A DNA stretch of 64,000 bases from Actinomyces respiraculi (GTDB taxonomy: Bacteria; Actinomycetota; Actinomycetes; Actinomycetales; Actinomycetaceae), in contig NZ_CP063989.1 of NCBI RefSeq assembly GCF_014595995.2, positions 992,001 through 1,056,000 on the forward strand, written 5' to 3'. The notes under the pieces were generated by a model. The model ran no database searches. It was not told where the DNA came from and worked only from the letters and a program-made list of their open reading frames with translations. The position numbers and the translations under genes are program-made. Within the stretch, counting starts at the first letter, position 1; each line of letters opens with the position of its first letter. Below are positions 7,818 to 16,386 of this stretch, one piece after another.

Positions 7818-7852
7818 CGTGTCCATCCTCCTGCCGACGGCGGCCCCCGGCC

Positions 7853-9448
7853 TCAGCCGGCGAGGAGGCCGCTCACCCAGGCCTCGACCTCAGCCACCGT
7901 GCGGGGGAAGGCCGCCGTCAGGCGCTCGGCGCGCCCGTCCTCGCGGATGACGATGTCATCCTCGATACGCACGGCCATCCCTCGCATCTCCTCGGGCACG
8001 AGCAGGTCGTCCGCCCGGAAGTACAGGCCCGGCTCAATCGTGAAGACCATGCCCGGCACGAGCAGGGCGTCCATGCTCATCTCACGGCGCGCCTGCGCAC
8101 AGTCGTGCACGTCCAGCCCCAGGTGGTGGCTCGTGCCGTGCACCATCCAGCGACGGTGGTACTGGCCGTCGGGGGCCAGGCTCGCCTCCGGCTCCACACC
8201 CTCAGGCAGTAGCCCCCACTCGAACAGGCGCTGGGCCAGCACCTTCATCGCGGCCGCGTGCAGGTCGCGGAAGCGCGCCCCCGGCTCGTTCGCCACGGCG
8301 AAGGAGGCGTCCGCCGCCTCCAGCACCGCCTCGTAGACGCGGCGCTGCGGCTCGGTGAAACGGCCGTCCACCGGGATCGTGCGGGTGACGTCCGCGGTGT
8401 ACAGCGAGTCCACCTCGACGCCGGCGTCGACGAGCACCATCTCGCCCGGGCGCACGGCACCGTCGTTGACGATCCAGTGCAGCGTGTTCGCGTGGTTGCC
8501 ACAGGCCGCGATCGTCTCGTAGCCCAGGCCGTTGCCCTCCTCGCGCGCCCGCGCCCCGAAGGCTCCCTCCAGGACGCGCTCGCCGCGCCAGTGCGTCAGC
8601 GCTCGCGGGATCGAGCGGATGAGGTCGTCAAAGCCCACCTTCGTGGCGTCCACGGCCGCCTGGAGCTGGTCGACCTCCCAGGCGTCCTTCGTCAGACGCA
8701 GCTCGCTGGTCGCCTCCGCCAGGGCGTCGTCCACCTGCTGGGCCGCCTGGCCGCCGGCCAGGCCCGCCGCCTGACGCACCTGGTCCACCAGGGTGGTGAC
8801 CGCTGCGTCCGCCTCAGCGATCACCCGCAGCCCCACGCCGTCAGGCCCCGCGTCCTTGGCCAGGGCATCGCCCAGGGAGTCGATGTGTGCGGCACGCACA
8901 CCGGTGGCCGCCTCGACCTCCTCCAGGGAGGGGCGCACCCCCACCCACAGCTCGCCGTAGCGCGGGTCCGCGTAGAACTCCTCGCTCGTGCGCGAGGCCC
9001 GCGGACGGAAGTAGATGACGGCCTCGTGGGAGGCCTCGCCGTTGGCCGGGGCCTGCCCGGGGGCGGTGAGCGGGTCCAGGACGAGGACCGCGTCGGGCTC
9101 GAAGTCCGTGCCCGTGCCGGCCAGGTGGGAGAAGGCCGAGTGCGGGCGGAAGCGGTAGTCCGTGTCGTTGCTGCGGACCTTGAGGGGACCGGCAGGCAGG
9201 ACCAGGCGGTCGCCGAGGAACTGGGCGCCCAGGCGGGCGCGGCGCGCGGCGGCCCAGGGCGCGGCGTCGCTCAGCGGCGGCAGGTCGGCCGGGCGCGGCC
9301 CCCAGGCGGAGCCGATGAAGTCTCTGAAGGCCGGGTTCGTGGGCCGGTGGGAGCGGTTGTCGCCGCGCCGCGAGAGTGACTGCGGGTCGGTGAGCTCGCT
9401 CTGGTCGGTGCTGGTGGTGGGCCGGGTGTCGTTCGGGGACTGCGTCAT
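7853..9448 (-). CDS. pepP: M24 aminopeptidase P family protein (Xaa-Pro aminopeptidase)
   Basis: The 531 aa enzyme removes N-terminal residues preceding proline. An N-terminal creatinase-type domain (with HSAFSHLAGTGTDFEPDAVL, about 95-115) precedes the pita-bread catalytic domain. The dinuclear metal ligands are all present: two Asp in LVDAGVEVDSLYTADVTRT, His in HGTSHHLGLDVHD, Glu in TIEPGLYF and Glu in AVRIEDDIVI. Length fits the long actinobacterial form. The start was placed at ATG 9448 because AAGG lies 9 bases upstream; an ATG three codons earlier has no room for a ribosome binding site. It is divergent from the PHP gene. Confidence 0.88.
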   Translation of the reverse strand: MTQSPNDTRPTTSTDQSELTDPQSLSRRGDNRSHRPTNPAFRDFIGSAWGPRPADLPPLSDAAPWAAARRARLGAQFLGDRLVLPAGPLKVRSNDTDYRFRPHSAFSHLAGTGTDFEPDAVLVLDPLTAPGQAPANGEASHEAVIYFRPRASRTSEEFYADPRYGELWVGVRPSLEEVEAATGVRAAHIDSLGDALAKDAGPDGVGLRVIAEADAAVTTLVDQVRQAAGLAGGQAAQQVDDALAEATSELRLTKDAWEVDQLQAAVDATKVGFDDLIRSIPRALTHWRGERVLEGAFGARAREEGNGLGYETIAACGNHANTLHWIVNDGAVRPGEMVLVDAGVEVDSLYTADVTRTIPVDGRFTEPQRRVYEAVLEAADASFAVANEPGARFRDLHAAAMKVLAQRLFEWGLLPEGVEPEASLAPDGQYHRRWMVHGTSHHLGLDVHDCAQARREMSMDALLVPGMVFTIEPGLYFRADDLLVPEEMRGMAVRIEDDIVIREDGRAERLTAAFPRTVAEVEAWVSGLLAG

Positions 9449-9575
9449 AAGCCGCATCCTTCCACTGTCGGCCGCGGTGCACGACGTCGGCCGGCCGACC
9501 GGCTGCCCGGGCCGGCGTCGGACGGACGTGGTGCTCGGCGTCGGAGGGCCGTCCGGGCCGACGTCGGCCCCTCAC

Positions 9576-9587
9576 TACACTGTCGGC
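9576..9587 (+). promoter_or_regulatory. Leaderless promoter of the PHP gene (-10 TACACT)
   Basis: TACACT at 9576-9581 plus six bases precedes the GTG at 9588. No ribosome binding site is visible. Confidence 0.55.
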
Positions 9588-10457
9588 GTGATCGACGGCC
9601 TGCCCCTGTCACCGCGCATTGACCCCCACACGCACTCGTCGTGCTCAGACGGTACCGAGACCCCGGCCGAGCTCATGGCCGCCGCCGCGCGGGCCGGGCT
9701 CGACGTCGTCGGCCTCACCGACCACGACACCACCGCCGGGTGGGAGCAGGCGGCCGCAGCCGTGCCCACCAGTGGCGTCGCCCTCCTGCGCGGCACCGAG
9801 ATCTCCTGCGCCGACCGGGGCCTCACCCTCCACCTGCTGGCCTACCTCTTCGATCCCGACGACGACGCCCTGGCTGAGGCATTCGCCACCGCCCGCCGTT
9901 CCCGGGAGAGTCGTAGCCAACGCATGGTCGAGCTGCTGAGCGAGGACTACCCCATCACCTGGCAGGACGTCGTCGAGCAGGCCGTGGACTCTCGCACCAT
10001 CGGCCGGCCCCACATCGCCGACGCCCTCGTGGCCGCCGGTGCCTTCCGGGACCGGGCGGCCGCCTTCGACGGCCCGCTGGCGACCTCCAGCCCCTACTAC
10101 GTGCGCTACTGGGCGCTCGACCCGGTGGAGGCCTGTGTGCTCGTGCGCGCCGCGGGGGGTGTGCCGATCGCCGCCCACCCGCGGGCGGGCGGGCGCCAGC
10201 GCCGGCTCGTGCCGGACGAGACCTTCGCGCGCATGGCGGAGGCGGGCCTGGCCGCCCTGGAGGTCGACCACCGCGACCACACGCCCGCCCAGCGCGAGCA
10301 GGCCCGTGCGCTGGCCGAGAGCCTCGGGCTGGGGGTGTCGGGGTCTTCGGACTACCACGGGCGGGGAAAGCCGAACCGGCTGGGGGAACACCTCATGGGC
10401 GCCGCGCTCCTCGAGCGCATCCTCGACGAGGGGAACCTGGGCCTCGTCATGCCCTGA
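9588..10457 (+). CDS. PHP-domain phosphoesterase (YciV/RNase AM type)
   Basis: The 289 aa protein is a single PHP domain. Metal-ligand motifs are DPHTHSSCSDGT (about 11-22), GLTDHDT (about 43-49), GTEISC (about 72-77), AHPRAGG (about 195-201) and the C-terminal SGSSDYHGRGKPNRLGEH. These match YciV/RNase AM and the 3',5'-nucleoside bisphosphate phosphatases, which remove 5' nucleotides from RNA ends or hydrolyse pAp; which of the two is right here cannot be told. Upstream in-frame codons overlap the divergent peptidase gene and are ignored; the GTG at 9588 follows a leaderless promoter. MarC follows 133 bases downstream. Confidence 0.87.
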   Translation: MIDGLPLSPRIDPHTHSSCSDGTETPAELMAAAARAGLDVVGLTDHDTTAGWEQAAAAVPTSGVALLRGTEISCADRGLTLHLLAYLFDPDDDALAEAFATARRSRESRSQRMVELLSEDYPITWQDVVEQAVDSRTIGRPHIADALVAAGAFRDRAAAFDGPLATSSPYYVRYWALDPVEACVLVRAAGGVPIAAHPRAGGRQRRLVPDETFARMAEAGLAALEVDHRDHTPAQREQARALAESLGLGVSGSSDYHGRGKPNRLGEHLMGAALLERILDEGNLGLVMP

Positions 10458-10590
10458 CGGGCCGGGCGCTCATGCCCTGACGGGCTGGGCGCAGGGCACC
10501 ACCCGCGGTCCTGTCCAGGTACGGTTGTTCCGGACCCTCGCCCATCCCCGCCGCCGTGCACCAGCACCTGTCACCCGGACACACGCCTCA

Positions 10591-11220
10591 ATGCTCGAGT
10601 CAGTTTTCAGCCCCATCCTCTTCGCCACGGCCTTCACCACCATCCTGGTCATCCAGGACCCCCTGGGCGCCGTGCCCATCTTCCTGTCGCTCACCAGCCG
10701 TCAGGAGCCTGCGGCCCGGCGCCGCTCCGCCTTCCAGGCCACCCTGGTCTCCTTCTGGGTCATCCTCGTCTTCGCCCTCTTCGGCCGCTACATCCTGCAG
10801 TTCCTGGGCATCAGCGTGCCCGCCCTGCAGATCTCCGGAGGACTGCTGCTGCTCCTGGTCGCCCTCGAGCTGCTGACCGACGGCGAGGACGAGGCCGACC
10901 CCTCGTCCTCCTCGGCCAACGCCGCCCTCGTCCCGCTGGGCACGCCCCTGCTGGCCGGGCCGGGCGCGATCGTGGCCGCCATGGTCGCCGTCGAGTCGGC
11001 CGCCACCCCCGTCGTCGGATGGGTGACGGTGGCGCTGGCCCTGCTGGCCACGCACCTGATCGTCTGGGCCTCCCTGCGCTACTCGGTCGTGCTGCACCAG
11101 GTGCTGGGAGAGACGGCGATTCGTGTGCTCACCCGTATCCTCGGCCTCCTGCTGGCCGCCATCGCGGTGCAGATGATGGGTGACGGGCTCGTCTCCTTCA
11201 TCAAGACGAGCTTCTTGTGA
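10591..11220 (+). CDS. MarC family integral membrane protein
   Basis: The 209 aa protein has six hydrophobic helices and the MarC/UPF0056 signatures VIQDPLGAVPIFLSLT (about 17-32) and PLGTPLLAGPGAIVAAM (about 111-127). No transport substrate is established for this family; the E. coli marC gene is not in fact needed for multiple antibiotic resistance. The ATG at 10591 starts just before helix 1. No good ribosome binding site is seen; a -10-like TACGGT lies about 65 bases upstream. Confidence 0.85.
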   Translation: MLESVFSPILFATAFTTILVIQDPLGAVPIFLSLTSRQEPAARRRSAFQATLVSFWVILVFALFGRYILQFLGISVPALQISGGLLLLLVALELLTDGEDEADPSSSSANAALVPLGTPLLAGPGAIVAAMVAVESAATPVVGWVTVALALLATHLIVWASLRYSVVLHQVLGETAIRVLTRILGLLLAAIAVQMMGDGLVSFIKTSFL

Positions 11221-11318
11221 CGCATTGCTATCCCGGGCGTTACCTTCCGTTCACCTAGCGTCGTCATGCTTCCACCGCCGCGCCTACGCGCGGTTCCCGC
11301 ATCTCTCAGGAGGACGCT

Positions 11319-13055
11319 GTGTCCGCTGACGTGCCAGACGGCATGATCCCCGACTCCCCGCAAGGCGGCTCCCTGGCCGCTCCCCCCACCAACCCGGACC
11401 TGGTCTCCGAGGTTGCCCACGAGCTCAACCGGGCCGAACGACTCAACGGGGAGCAGGACGCAGAGGCGGCCGACGCCTTAGCCTCGCGTTTCCTGGGCGC
11501 TGACCGCAATTGGCACCTCACCTTCGGTGCCATCCTCGTCATCGCGGCGGTCTGGTTCATCGCCTGGGCCGTCGGCTACATCAATGACCCGAGTGACCAC
11601 CTCATCCTGCTGGTGACCTCCATCGTCGGCCTGTTCATGGCCTTCAACATCGGAGGCAACGACGTCGCCAACTCCTTCGGCACCTCGGTGGGCGCCGGCA
11701 CCCTGTCGATGAAGCAGGCGCTCATCGTCGCCGCCGTCTTCGAGGTCTCCGGCGCCGTCCTGGCCGGCGGTGACGTCACTGACACGGTGCGTTCAGGCAT
11801 CGTCGACCTCTCCCACGCGGCGCTGGCGCCCAATGACTTCGCCTTCATCATGATGTCGGCCCTGCTCGGGGCGGCCCTGTGGCTGCTGACCGCCACGAGG
11901 ATGGGCTGGCCGGTGTCCACCACGCACGCGATCATCGGCGGCATCGTCGGTGCGGCCGTCACCCTCGGTCTGGTCACCGGCACCGGTGGCTTCGAGATGG
12001 TCCAGTGGGGCGGGATCGGCAAGATCGCCATCTCCTGGGTGCTGTCCCCGTGCCTGGGTGTGCTGGCCTCTTGGTTCGTCTTCAGCCGGATCAAGAAGCA
12101 CATCCTCATCTACGGCGAGGAGGCGGACGCCCGCATGCGTGCCATCCACGCCGAGCGCATCGCCCACCGCGACGCCCACCGCGCCTCCTTCGAGCGCCTC
12201 ACCGAGCTGCAGCAGCTGGCCTACACCAACAAGATGACGCGCGACGCCGCCGCCCTGGCGATGCCGGACTTTGAGGAGGACGAGCTCGAGTCCGACTACT
12301 TCAAGGAGCTGCTGCGCATCGAACGCAAGGCGGACAAGATCCAGTCGCACAAGGCCCTGGAGACGTGGGTGCCGCTGCTTGCCGCCGGCGGCTCGGTGGT
12401 CATCTCCGCCATGCTGCTGTTCAAGGGCCTGAAGAACCTCTCCCTGGGCCTGGACACGTTCCAGAACGTGCTCATCATGGGCATGATCGCCGTCGTCGTC
12501 TGGTTCTCGATCTTCATCTTTGCCCGCTCGATGAAGAAGAAGGCCCTGTCCAAGGCGACCTTCACCCTCTTCTCCTGGATGCAGGTCTTCACTGCCTCCG
12601 CCTTCGCCTTCTCGCACGGCTCCAACGACATCGCCAACGCCGTGGGCCCCTTCGCAGCCATCATCGACGTGCTGCGCTCCGACTCCCTGTCCGCCAAGGC
12701 CGCCGTGCCCGCGGCGATCACGATCGCCTGTGGTGCGGCCCTGATCTCCGGCCTGTGGTTCATCGGCCGAAACGTCATCAAGACGGTGGGCTCGGGCCTG
12801 ACGAAGATGCACCCGGCCTCGGGCTTCGCCGCCGAGCTGTCGGCCGCGGCCGTGGTCATGGGCGCCTCGGTGCTGGGCCTGCCGGTGTCCTCCACGCACA
12901 TCCTCATCGGCGCGATCCTGGGCGTCGGTATCGTCAACAAGAGCGCCAACTGGCAGTTGATGAAGCCCATCGGCCTGGCGTGGGTCATCACCCTGCCGGC
13001 CTCGGCAGGCATCGGTGCCATTGGCGTGCTCCTCATCCGTGCCATCTTCGGCTAA
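11319..13055 (+). CDS. pit: PiT-family inorganic phosphate transporter
   Basis: The 578 aa protein imports phosphate with a cation. After about 60 hydrophilic residues it has about ten membrane helices with the two inverted PiT repeats: [22 protein letters not shown] (about 110-131) in the first half and [18 protein letters not shown] (about 430-447) in the second, plus [16 protein letters not shown] and [17 protein letters not shown] cytoplasmic loop of about 100 charged residues (about 265-345) lies between the halves. The GTG start at 11319 is preceded by AGGAGG with a 5-base spacing. It is a single-gene unit closed by the hairpin at 13067-13115. Confidence 0.93.
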   Translation: MSADVPDGMIPDSPQGGSLAAPPTNPDLVSEVAHELNRAERLNGEQDAEAADALASRFLGADRNWHLTFGAILVIAAVWFIAWAVGYINDPSDHLILLVTSIVGLFMAFNIGGNDVANSFGTSVGAGTLSMKQALIVAAVFEVSGAVLAGGDVTDTVRSGIVDLSHAALAPNDFAFIMMSALLGAALWLLTATRMGWPVSTTHAIIGGIVGAAVTLGLVTGTGGFEMVQWGGIGKIAISWVLSPCLGVLASWFVFSRIKKHILIYGEEADARMRAIHAERIAHRDAHRASFERLTELQQLAYTNKMTRDAAALAMPDFEEDELESDYFKELLRIERKADKIQSHKALETWVPLLAAGGSVVISAMLLFKGLKNLSLGLDTFQNVLIMGMIAVVVWFSIFIFARSMKKKALSKATFTLFSWMQVFTASAFAFSHGSNDIANAVGPFAAIIDVLRSDSLSAKAAVPAAITIACGAALISGLWFIGRNVIKTVGSGLTKMHPASGFAAELSAAAVVMGASVLGLPVSSTHILIGAILGVGIVNKSANWQLMKPIGLAWVITLPASAGIGAIGVLLIRAIFG

Positions 13056-13066
13056 TCCGACGGCGA

Positions 13067-13115
13067 ACGCGCTCGGGGCCGACCACCCAACAGTGGTGGC
13101 CGGCCCCGAGCGCGT
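13067..13115. terminator. Bidirectional terminator between pit and the DEAD-box helicase gene
   Basis: ACGCGCTCGGGGCC (13067-13080) pairs perfectly with 13102-13115, and CCACC (13083-13087) pairs with 13095-13099 further in. The convergent position between two gene ends supports a two-way terminator. Confidence 0.75.
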
Positions 13116-13133
13116 GTGCGTCGGTGGAGCGCC

Positions 13134-14768
13134 TCAGTCGCCGGAGCGGGCGGCGCCTCCACCGCGGGTCCGCTTGCGGTTGCGCGAGCGCGGTGCGCGC
13201 CCACCGGAGCCGCGCTCGGTGCGCCCACCGGAGTTGCGCTCGGAACGTCCCGCGCGCTCGCCGTCGCGACTGCGCCCGCCCCTACCGCTGCGCCCACCGC
13301 GACCACGCTCGCCGTCGCGCCGAGAACGGCCGGTCTCCCCAAGGTCCTCAAGCACCTCCGCGCTCAGTCCCGCCAGGGTCCGCTTGGAACGGGGGAGCGT
13401 GCCCGTGACGCCCTCGGGGATGCGCAGGTCCGCGAACAGGTGCTCGCTCGTGTGATAGGTCTCGACCGGCTCCTCCTGGGGCAGGCCGAGACCCTTGGCG
13501 ATCAGGCGCCAGCGCGGGGTGTCGTCCCAGTCGACGAAGGTGATGGCCGTGCCCGAGTGGCCGGCGCGGCCCGTACGGCCGATGCGGTGGACGTAGATCT
13601 TCTCGTCCTCGGGGCACTGGTAGTTGATGACGTGGGTGACGTCGTCGACGTCGATGCCGCGGGCGGCGACGTCGGTGGCCACCAGGACGTCAACCTTGCC
13701 GTTGCGGAAGGCGCGCAGCGCCTGCTCCCGGGCCCCCTGGCCGAGGTCCCCGTGCAGGGCGCCGGTGGCGAAGCCGCGGGCCTCGAGGTCCTCAGCCACG
13801 CGCGCGGCCGTGCGCTTGGTGCGGGCGAAGATGATCGTGCGGCCGCGCCCCTCGGCCTGCAGCACGCGGGCGACAACCTCAACCTTGTTGAGGGCGTGCG
13901 TACGGTAGACGACCTGCTGCACCGTGGCGACGGTCATCGAGTCGTCACCGGGGTCCTGGGCGCGGATATGCGTGGGCTGGGTCATGTAGCGCCGGGCCAG
14001 GGCGACGACGGCGCCCGGCATCGTGGCGCTGAAGAGCATCGTCTGGCGGTCCGGGCGGGTGCGGGCCAGGATCTTCTCGACGTCGGGCAGGAAGCCGAGG
14101 TCGAGCATCTCGTCCGCCTCGTCAAGCACGACGGTGGTGACGTGGGCGAGGTCGAGCACGCCGCGCTCCATGAGGTCGATGAGGCGCCCGGGGGTGCCGA
14201 CGACGACCTCCGCGCCCTCCTCCAGGGCCTCGATCTGCGGCTCGTAGGCGCGCCCACCGTAGACCTCGACAATGCGCACCGTGCGCTTGGCGGCGGCCTG
14301 ACCGAGCTCGGTGGCGACCTGCTTGGCGAGCTCGCGGGTGGGCAGGACGACGAGCGCCTGCGGGGAACCGGCGGCGGGGTCCTCGTCCCAACTCTCCTCG
14401 CCGGGGCCGAGCGTGTCCATGAGCAGCGGGATGCCGAAGCCCAGAGTCTTGCCGGTACCGGTCTTGGCCTGGCCGATGATGTCGAGCCCTTCTAAGGCGA
14501 CTGGCAGGGTCAGGGCCTGGATGGGGAAGGGGTGGGTGATGCCCTTGTCGGCCAGGGCCTCGGTGATCTCCGGTTCGACGCCGTAGTCCGCGAAGGTCTT
14601 CCGGGTGAGGTCGACGGTCTCGCCCTCGTCCGTGATGTCCGGCCTGGCCTCCTGAAGGACGGGCGCGTGGGCTCCCTCGGTGGACAGGATGCCGGTGGTG
14701 GGGCCGTCAGGGGCCGCGAGGGAGGCTGTGGCCTCCGGGGTGTTGCTGGTGGGGTTCTCGTTCGACAC
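13134..14768 (-). CDS. DEAD-box RNA helicase (RhlE-like)
   Basis: The 544 aa helicase unwinds RNA with ATP, probably in ribosome assembly or RNA decay. All motifs are present: Q motif THPFPIQALTLP, Walker A AKTGTGKT, PTRELA, TPGRL, DEAD, SAT, and in the second RecA domain the HGD, TDVAARGIDV and HRIGRTGR motifs. The N-terminal 60 residues are acidic and the C-terminal 80 residues form an Arg/Gly/Ser-rich RNA-binding tail. The GTG at 14768 was chosen because GAAGGAAC lies upstream at good spacing; the open frame continues another 100 codons of non-conserved Arg-rich sequence. In mycobacteria rhlE has the same ferritin-like, DUF3107 and adnAB neighbours. Confidence 0.92.
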   Translation of the reverse strand: MSNENPTSNTPEATASLAAPDGPTTGILSTEGAHAPVLQEARPDITDEGETVDLTRKTFADYGVEPEITEALADKGITHPFPIQALTLPVALEGLDIIGQAKTGTGKTLGFGIPLLMDTLGPGEESWDEDPAAGSPQALVVLPTRELAKQVATELGQAAAKRTVRIVEVYGGRAYEPQIEALEEGAEVVVGTPGRLIDLMERGVLDLAHVTTVVLDEADEMLDLGFLPDVEKILARTRPDRQTMLFSATMPGAVVALARRYMTQPTHIRAQDPGDDSMTVATVQQVVYRTHALNKVEVVARVLQAEGRGRTIIFARTKRTAARVAEDLEARGFATGALHGDLGQGAREQALRAFRNGKVDVLVATDVAARGIDVDDVTHVINYQCPEDEKIYVHRIGRTGRAGHSGTAITFVDWDDTPRWRLIAKGLGLPQEEPVETYHTSEHLFADLRIPEGVTGTLPRSKRTLAGLSAEVLEDLGETGRSRRDGERGRGGRSGRGGRSRDGERAGRSERNSGGRTERGSGGRAPRSRNRKRTRGGGAARSGD

Positions 14769-15095
14769 GAGGTTCCTTCGGTCAGTGGGTGACCGCCGGC
14801 GCCGACGCGGTCCGTCGGCACGCCTGGCGGGCTGACGGGCGCGGCGCGTGCCGACGCCGACGTCCCCCGGCCTCATGCCCGGGGCGGTGGCGCGACGCGG
14901 TCGCGGGTGTGGCAGCCGATCGTGAATCGTGTTCCGCTCAGGGCCGTGGGGCCGGCGGGACGTGGCTGCTGGACGACCGGGCAACCGTGGACGCGCCCAG
15001 CCTAGCCGCAGGTGGGTCTTCGGTCCCTGTGAGGTGATGCGGCGCGGACGGCTCGTGGGCGATGTCACTCATGACGACGGCGGGTGCGGCACGCC

Positions 15096-15107
15096 TACGC
15101 TTGGCCC
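15096..15107 (+). promoter_or_regulatory. Leaderless promoter of the ferritin-like gene (-10 TACGCT)
   Basis: TACGCT at 15096-15101 plus six bases precedes the ATG at 15108. Confidence 0.5.
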
Positions 15108-15737
15108 ATGAGCTCGACCGTGCCCCCCGCCCACGTCACCGCCGTCGCCGGTCTCGTCGCCTTCTCCTGCACTGCGGCCTCCATCCGCCACGCCAAGGAC
15201 GCGGGCAAGGCACCCCGCATGGTTGAGCGGGCCGAGCTGCTGCGCATGAGCGCCGAGCGCGTGAGCGCCTTTTCCGACGTCGACGCCGTTCTGCGGTCAC
15301 TGGGTACGGACGCGCCGACAGCGGCCCAGCCCTACCAGGGCTGCCTCGGCGAGCTGGACGAGCGTCTGCGCCCCGCCGACTGGGCCGAGCGCCTGCTCAA
15401 GAGCCACCTCTACCTGGGGATGCTCAGGGACTTCTGCCGCGCCCTGGTTCAGGCGCTGCCGGACGCCGCGCGCGAGCCGCTGGCCAAGGCGCTGGCCGAG
15501 GACGCTTTCGAGGACTTCGCCGCTGCGCAGCTTCTGTCGGCGGTGGCGGCCGACCCGCAGCTCGCGGGCCGCATGGGCCTGTGGGGGCGCCGGGTGGTCG
15601 GCGACGAGATCGGTTCGCTGCTGCGTGTGGCGGGTTTCCCGGGCCTGCTCGGTGGGCCGGTCACCCAGGCGGAACTGCACGAGGCGATGTCCGACGGCGC
15701 CCTGCGGCGCGTCCAGGGCCTGGGTCTCAACGCCTGA
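15108..15737 (+). CDS. Ferritin-like fold protein (MiaE-like family)
   Basis: The 209 aa all-helical protein resembles the actinobacterial ferritin-like family related to the MiaE tRNA hydroxylase. Candidate diiron ligands are spread over four helices: E45 region (MVERAELLRMSAERV), E-rich EDAFEDFAAAQLL and LGELDERLRPADWAERLLKSHLYLG. Activity is unproven for this family. It is divergent from the DEAD-box helicase and convergent with the DUF3107 gene; this exact set is conserved in M. tuberculosis (Rv3208A-Rv3211 region). The ATG at 15108 was preferred over a GTG eight codons upstream because it sits six bases after a -10 box. Confidence 0.75.
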   Translation: MSSTVPPAHVTAVAGLVAFSCTAASIRHAKDAGKAPRMVERAELLRMSAERVSAFSDVDAVLRSLGTDAPTAAQPYQGCLGELDERLRPADWAERLLKSHLYLGMLRDFCRALVQALPDAAREPLAKALAEDAFEDFAAAQLLSAVAADPQLAGRMGLWGRRVVGDEIGSLLRVAGFPGLLGGPVTQAELHEAMSDGALRRVQGLGLNA

Positions 15738-15926
15738 GTGCGGCGGCCCCGGGGACGGCGGGGAGCGGGGGATGGCCGGAGGTTGGGCAACGCCGTCGGC
15801 CTCAGAGACAGCCGGACCTGAGGGGCAGCGGGAGCCGGGGCGACGCCGTCGAGCCCGGTAGAGACAGCCGGAACCCGGGCGACGCCGTCGGCCGACGACG
15901 TCCCCCGGGCTTTCGAGGCGATGGTC

Positions 15927-16142
15927 TCAGACGCCGAAGCCGACGCGGCGGGGAGCGGCCTCTCCGAGCTCGACGTAGGCCAGGGACCCTGCCGGGACGA
16001 AGATCTTGCGGCCCTTGTCGTCGCTGACGGTGACGTCCTGCGTGGCCGCGCCGGCGAGGGCGGCGAGCACGTCCTCCTGGCTCGCGGAGGTCTCCAGGGT
16101 CAGCTCGCGGGGGGAGTGCTTGATTCCGATCGTCACCTGCAT
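15927..16142 (-). CDS. DUF3107 small conserved protein
   Basis: The 71 aa protein begins MQVTIGIKHSPREL and ends YVELGEAAPRRVGFGV, both typical of DUF3107 (TB9.4, Rv3208A). It is soluble, with a predicted mixed alpha/beta fold, and has no assigned function. GGAGA lies 5 bases upstream of the ATG. It is divergent from adnA, as in mycobacteria. Confidence 0.85.
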   Translation of the reverse strand: MQVTIGIKHSPRELTLETSASQEDVLAALAGAATQDVTVSDDKGRKIFVPAGSLAYVELGEAAPRRVGFGV

Positions 16143-16386
16143 GGTTTCTCCGTCTCTCGTGTGTTGGCGCCCCGCCGTCGGCTCAGGCGCCTTGCTGCGC
16201 CGATCCTATGGTCGCTTTCGGGGCCCGTTGGTCTCCGCGGGCGGCCCCACGGCCCGGTTCCGCGCCGCGCGGACGGCCGCGGCGGGGCCGCGTGGTCAGC
16301 CCCCGGTGGGGCTGGTTGATCGTCTGCGCCGCGGCTGGCGGGTTCGAGCGCGTATTCGTGTCAGTGCCCCATGATGTGATAATTCC